Shown here one piece after another: positions 60,830-64,000 of a DNA stretch of 64,000 bases. The notes below the pieces were generated by a model. It was given only the letters and a program-made list of their open reading frames with translations. It did no database searches and was not told the DNA's origin. This stretch comes from Saprospirales bacterium (GTDB lineage: Bacteria; Bacteroidota; Bacteroidia; Chitinophagales; Saprospiraceae). Location of the stretch: assembly GCA_016711045.1 (NCBI GenBank), contig JADJTT010000007.1:310001-374000 (forward strand), given 5' to 3'. How positions within the stretch are numbered: position 1 is the first letter of the stretch; each line of letters starts with the position of its first letter. A program made the position numbers and the translations under genes.

Positions 60830-61576
60830 TTAATTGGTCTCTATTAATCGTTGATTCAGAATGAAGCCTTTTTCTGCTTTCTCTAGCCAGGGAATGGAAT
60901 CTTCGAAGACCTGGGTGTCAAGGATCCACAACTCGCGCGCTACAAGGCCTACATTCCGGGCGTATTTCTCCTGGGCGAAGCGGTATATTTCACCGAGATC
61001 TTTGTCTGCATTTTTAATTGTAGCCACTTCGGAATAGATCTGTCCATTAATTGTATCCGATATTCCCGTACTGAGTACCTGATACTCCCAATCTCTAAAC
61101 ATCTGGAGCGTTTCTCCGGAAATATCTACCCAAGTGAAAGGATCGAATAGCTTATTGCCGTCCCACTTTTTATACTGGGAAGCAGGAAAGAGCAATTTGA
61201 TAAAAGTCAGGTCATTTTCGGTGCGCAACGCTTCATTGCCGGAGATCGTAGCGGCCACCACTTGCTGAATGGTCCAGGGAAGGGTGTCCGAAACACGCTC
61301 GAATCGTTCGATGCGATACCAGGGGCGACCGGTAAGGTCGAGAAAGGTATCGATCACCTCTTCCTTCACGAACGTGCGGGAAGTTAAGATGGGTTGGGGG
61401 GCATTCTTGTCGAAAATGGTCGAGTCCACTACATACACCCAATATTTCCCCACCTCGAGCGGGTAATATTCGGCATCTTCCGTTTCGGGCAGCTGAAATG
61501 GATCCTCCACCTCCTTACACGCCGTTTCAATCAGAAACAAGGAAAGGATCAGAATCAGGAAGGGGGGCAATTTCAT
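60830..61576 (-). CDS. Lipoprotein of unknown function
   Basis: 248 residues with a lipoprotein signal (lipobox ETAC, Cys20). The mature part begins with acidic residues and then YYPLEVGKYWVYVVDSTIF, an opening seen in many Bacteroidota lipoproteins of beta-rich fold. No enzyme motif is visible. It lies between mnmA and rimM on the same strand with short gaps (12 and 4 nt), so the run mnmA-lipoprotein-rimM-small protein is probably one operon. Confidence 0.75.
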   Translation of the reverse strand: MKLPPFLILILSLFLIETACKEVEDPFQLPETEDAEYYPLEVGKYWVYVVDSTIFDKNAPQPILTSRTFVKEEVIDTFLDLTGRPWYRIERFERVSDTLPWTIQQVVAATISGNEALRTENDLTFIKLLFPASQYKKWDGNKLFDPFTWVDISGETLQMFRDWEYQVLSTGISDTINGQIYSEVATIKNADKDLGEIYRFAQEKYARNVGLVARELWILDTQVFEDSIPWLEKAEKGFILNQRLIETN

Positions 61577-61588
61577 AATAACCAGGGT

Positions 61589-62692
61589 TTATTGGGAATC
61601 AAAACTACCGTAGATTATTCCGCCCCCAATCACGTCATCTCCTTCGTAGAAGACAGCTGATTGCCCAGGGGCTACGCCTTTTACATTGGCATGAAACTCC
61701 ACATAGAGTTGGTCGCCCTGGTTTTGCAGGGTGCTCATTGCGCCCTGATCGCGGTAACGCACTTTGGTGACGGCTTCCATACCATCTGGAATCGAAGCGT
61801 ATTTCATCGGGTTGAGTTTGCCCACCATCATGCCGTTGCGCACGAGTTCTTCTTCGGGACCGAGCACGACGGTATTGGTGTCCGGCTGAATCTCCGTCAC
61901 GTACATGGGGTGACCAAAGGCAACGCCCAATCCTTTGCGTTGACCGATGGTATAGAACGGATAGCCCTGGTGTTGTCCCAGGATCTCGCCTTTTGCATTC
62001 ACAAAATGGCCGCCGGCTACCTTTTCTTCCAGTCCATCAACCCTGCGCTTAAGGAATCCGCGGTAGTCGTTATCCGGCACGAAACAGATCTCGTAGGATT
62101 CAGCTTTTTTGGAGAGGCTTTCATAGCCAAAATCCAGGGCCATCTTACGCACTTCGGGTTTGGTATATCCGCCGAGTGGGAAACGGCTTCGTTGCAGGCA
62201 CTCCTGACTCAGCCCCCACAATACATAAGACTGGTCTTTTTGGTCATCTACACTTCTGGTTATGTATTTCCGGCCATTTGACTCATTTATCAGGGCATAA
62301 TGGCCGGTGGCGATAAACTCACAATCCAGCGCATCAGCTCTTTTCAGCAGGGCGCTCCATTTGATATGGGTATTGCAAAGGACGCACGGGTTGGGGGTAC
62401 GGCCAGCCAGGTATTCATCCACAAAATTGTCGATGACATAGTCGCCAAATTCTTCCCGGATATCGACGATAAAATGGGAGAACCCCATATCCACCGATAC
62501 CTGCCGGGCATCATTTATAGAGTCCAGGCTACAGCATCCGGTTTCTTTTTTGGTGCCGCCCGAGTTGGCGTAATCCCAGGTCTTCATAGTGATGCCCACT
62601 ACTTCATAGCCTTCCTCATGCAGCATCATCGCGGCGACGGTGCTGTCGATACCTCCGCTCATGGCCACTAATACCCTGCCGTGTTTACTCAT
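61589..62692 (-). CDS. mnmA: tRNA-specific 2-thiouridylase MnmA
   Basis: 367 residues from ATG 62692 (MSKHGRVLVAMSGGIDSTVA). The frame extends to 62755 through the repeat, but those 21 residues are repeat-derived. PP-loop SGGIDS (12-17), catalytic Cys103 in NPCVLCN and the second Cys203 in YEICFV. It makes 2-thiouridine at position 34 of tRNA, the substrate for MnmH encoded at 32230-33264. A -7 box and a heptad hairpin form its leader. Confidence 0.96.
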   Translation of the reverse strand: MSKHGRVLVAMSGGIDSTVAAMMLHEEGYEVVGITMKTWDYANSGGTKKETGCCSLDSINDARQVSVDMGFSHFIVDIREEFGDYVIDNFVDEYLAGRTPNPCVLCNTHIKWSALLKRADALDCEFIATGHYALINESNGRKYITRSVDDQKDQSYVLWGLSQECLQRSRFPLGGYTKPEVRKMALDFGYESLSKKAESYEICFVPDNDYRGFLKRRVDGLEEKVAGGHFVNAKGEILGQHQGYPFYTIGQRKGLGVAFGHPMYVTEIQPDTNTVVLGPEEELVRNGMMVGKLNPMKYASIPDGMEAVTKVRYRDQGAMSTLQNQGDQLYVEFHANVKGVAPGQSAVFYEGDDVIGGGIIYGSFDSQ

Positions 62693-62704
62693 ATTTCCTT
62701 TTTT

Positions 62705-62770
62705 AGTGAAGGGTGAAGGGTGAGGAGTGAAGGGAATAGCCTCTTCACCCTTCACTCCTCACCCTTCACT
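62705..62770 (-). repeat. Inverted array of CTTCACC-type heptads in the mnmA leader
   Basis: Arms 62705-62732 and 62743-62770 (28 nt each) pair at 24 positions around a 10-nt loop. Units are TTCACCC, TTCACTC, CTCACCC. The arm nearest the gene ends 12 nt before the mnmA ATG, leaving room for a ribosome-binding AAAGGAAA. Same units and placement as 10521-10575. Confidence 0.85.
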
Positions 62771-62776
62771 TGACCA

Positions 62777-62784
62777 CAAAAGTA
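62777..62784 (-). promoter_or_regulatory. -7 box for mnmA
   Basis: TACTTTTG on the minus strand, directly upstream of the heptad hairpin. The hairpin would therefore be in the mnmA mRNA leader. The -33 TTG is not clear. Confidence 0.5.
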
Positions 62785-62845
62785 CAAATAATGTGCAGGG
62801 AAAGTTCACCGGGGATAAGGAAGGAATTGAGAGATTTGTAGGTCT

Positions 62846-62880
62846 TTTGTTTAGTTCTCTTGTAATATTCGCTATTTTTG
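62846..62880 (+). promoter_or_regulatory. Promoter of rlpA
   Basis: TTTG (62846-62849), 23-nt spacer, TATTTTTG (62873-62880), the long end of the usual spacing. It lies 75 nt before ATG 62956. The gap 62693-62955 otherwise holds the mnmA promoter and leader. Confidence 0.5.
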
Positions 62881-62955
62881 GTCGGAGCGAACCAAATTGA
62901 ATCGTTCGATCGTTAAATGCATAAACCTTATTCCTTAAATCTCAAACCAGATGCT

Positions 62956-63849
62956 ATGAAGAAGTCGGGAATTCTTTTTTTATTTATTATAGGCCTTTCT
63001 TTTGTCTTGCAGGCGCAGGAATACGGTCTTGCTTCCTACTACTCAGACAAATTTCAGGGCAGGCCTACGGCCAGCGGGGAACTGTATGACAAGGATAAAA
63101 TGACGGCAGCCCACAAAACCCATCCATATGGGACCTATATCAAGGTTACCCGGCTGGACAACAAGAAGTCGGTCGTTGTTCGGGTAAATGATCGGGGACC
63201 CTACATCAGCGGCAGGGTGATCGATGTATCCAAAAAAGCAGCCGATCAGCTTGGGTTGGTAGCCGATGGTGGAACCGCCCGGGTGAAAGTAGAAGTCGTA
63301 CAACAAGCTGCGGGAAGTGAGCCGGAACCTGTGATCACCCCACCCGTAACTTCCGCCGCACCAAAAGAAACCCCTCCGGCTGCCGCAGCTCCGGTTACGG
63401 AAAAGCCCAAGGAAGTAGTTAAGGTAGATCCGCCAAAAGTGACGGAAGCTCCCGCAAAGGTGGAAGAAAAGCCGAAAGCAACGACCGTAACGCCTCCTTC
63501 CAGTACAGGCACGCAGGTCGTCGAACCAGTTTGGGTCACGGAAAAGAATTTCCAATCGTTTGACCTGTACAAGATCGAACTTTACAAGCCGGAGAAAGTG
63601 GGATATGCGGTGCAGGTAGCCTCAATGACCACCTACGATAATGCCATGCGGCAAATCGCAGACCTCCAGGGCAAATGGTTGAAGAATGTGTTGATCAGTA
63701 TTGAAAAAGCCCCGAATGGCACTGCCTTGTATAAAATCCTGTTGGGCCCATTCCCGGATAAGGACCAGGCTGATGACTACCGGAAGAACATCAAAAAGCG
63801 GTTCAAAATGGATGGTTTCATCGTAGATCTCGGTGCGATCAATTATTAA
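62956..63849 (+). CDS. rlpA: RlpA-like septal ring lytic transglycosylase with SPOR domain
   Basis: 297 residues from ATG 62956, the start of a signal peptide (MKKSGILFLFIIGLSFVLQAQ); the frame opens at 62917. The double-psi beta-barrel has ASYYSDKFQGRPTASGELYD, HPYGTYIKVTRLDN and VVVRVNDRGPYISGRVIDVS. A long Pro/Ala/Thr/Glu-rich linker (about 120-190) leads to a C-terminal SPOR domain (about 215-297: YAVQVASMTTYDNAM, ILLGPFPDKDQADDY) that binds denuded glycan at the septum. Confidence 0.9.
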   Translation: MKKSGILFLFIIGLSFVLQAQEYGLASYYSDKFQGRPTASGELYDKDKMTAAHKTHPYGTYIKVTRLDNKKSVVVRVNDRGPYISGRVIDVSKKAADQLGLVADGGTARVKVEVVQQAAGSEPEPVITPPVTSAAPKETPPAAAAPVTEKPKEVVKVDPPKVTEAPAKVEEKPKATTVTPPSSTGTQVVEPVWVTEKNFQSFDLYKIELYKPEKVGYAVQVASMTTYDNAMRQIADLQGKWLKNVLISIEKAPNGTALYKILLGPFPDKDQADDYRKNIKKRFKMDGFIVDLGAINY

Positions 63850-63879
63850 TCGACTTTCGAAAAAAAAATGACCAAGTAG

Positions 63880-63911
63880 TTGCAGGAATGAAGCAGGTTG
63901 CTATATATTTG
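63880..63911 (+). promoter_or_regulatory. Promoter of tRNA-Thr
   Basis: TTG (63880-63882), about 21-nt spacer, TATATTTG (63904-63911), followed by CACC: a full Bacteroidota promoter. The mature tRNA starts 10 nt later. Confidence 0.7.
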
Positions 63912-63920
63912 CACCTCTTC

Positions 63921-63993
<73 letters not shown>

Positions 63994-64000
63994 CTAAGAA

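Overview
Organism. The window reads as a chromosomal segment of a Bacteroidota bacterium, most likely from the Saprospiria/Lewinella side of the phylum (inference). Evidence: type IX secretion genes (porT, a PorP/SprF-family gene and an OmpA/PorE-like gene), the Bacteroidota promoter (TTG, about 19-23 nt, TAnnTTTG) in front of several genes and the tRNA, bshC (bacillithiol), CRTAC1/ASPIC, DUF2520, and an EAD11 effector-associated domain typical of large-genome, socially complex bacteria. No phage, integrase, transposase or CRISPR array was found.

Layout. 1-12 kb: pseudouridine synthase (cut by the window edge) and ychF, acpH, an SDR, a DFR-like reductase, a CPBP protein, porT-ubiE, gyrA, a TPR protein and the TRAP permeases dctQM. 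12-17 kb: a minus-strand cluster of a frameshifted TakP-like TRAP binding protein, a secreted TPR protein and an EAD11-transmembrane protein. 17-24 kb: PA0069-type radical SAM protein, a second SDR, a heavy-metal-binding lipoprotein, a DevABC-type exporter and a PhoX-like protein. 23.7-24.3 kb is non-coding and repeat-rich. 24-35 kb: DEDDh exonuclease with an ion channel, a glycerol-phosphate acyltransferase, ysxC, an ECF sigma operon, selD-mnmH and CRTAC1. 35-46 kb: bshC, accD, an AP2 protein, ribD, a thioredoxin, a HerA-like ATPase behind a degenerate NUC1 protein, then the OmpA/PorP T9SS pair. 46-64 kb: coaE, LOG-like, photolyase, ftsE-like, ccmE-ccmF, DUF2520, a large amidohydrolase (frameshifted), DinB, nupC, udk, rimM, mnmA, rlpA and tRNA-Thr(CGU).

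How genes work together. T9SS genes (porT, PorP, OmpA/PorE-like) build or accompany the outer-membrane export machine. ccmE-ccmF serve cytochrome c maturation. selD-mnmH make 2-selenouridine in tRNA, and mnmA makes the 2-thiouridine precursor elsewhere in the window. DctQM and the nearby binding protein would form a TRAP importer, probably for 2-oxo acids.

Most unusual. (1) Gene boundaries carry small arrays of 7-nt or about 9-nt units, mostly folded as inverted repeats and lying a few nt from start or stop codons. (2) A two-gene unit joins a cytoplasmic EAD11 death-like adaptor, across three membrane helices, to an extracytoplasmic regulatory-type domain that also begins the adjacent secreted TPR protein. 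(3) A membrane-anchored NUC1 homologue has lost its catalytic core. (4) A 358-bp spaced pair of 13-bp direct repeats encloses a foldable non-coding segment. Single-base length changes in homopolymers break dctP, the amidohydrolase, the coaE 3' end and probably the second SDR. These look more like assembly errors than true pseudogenes.
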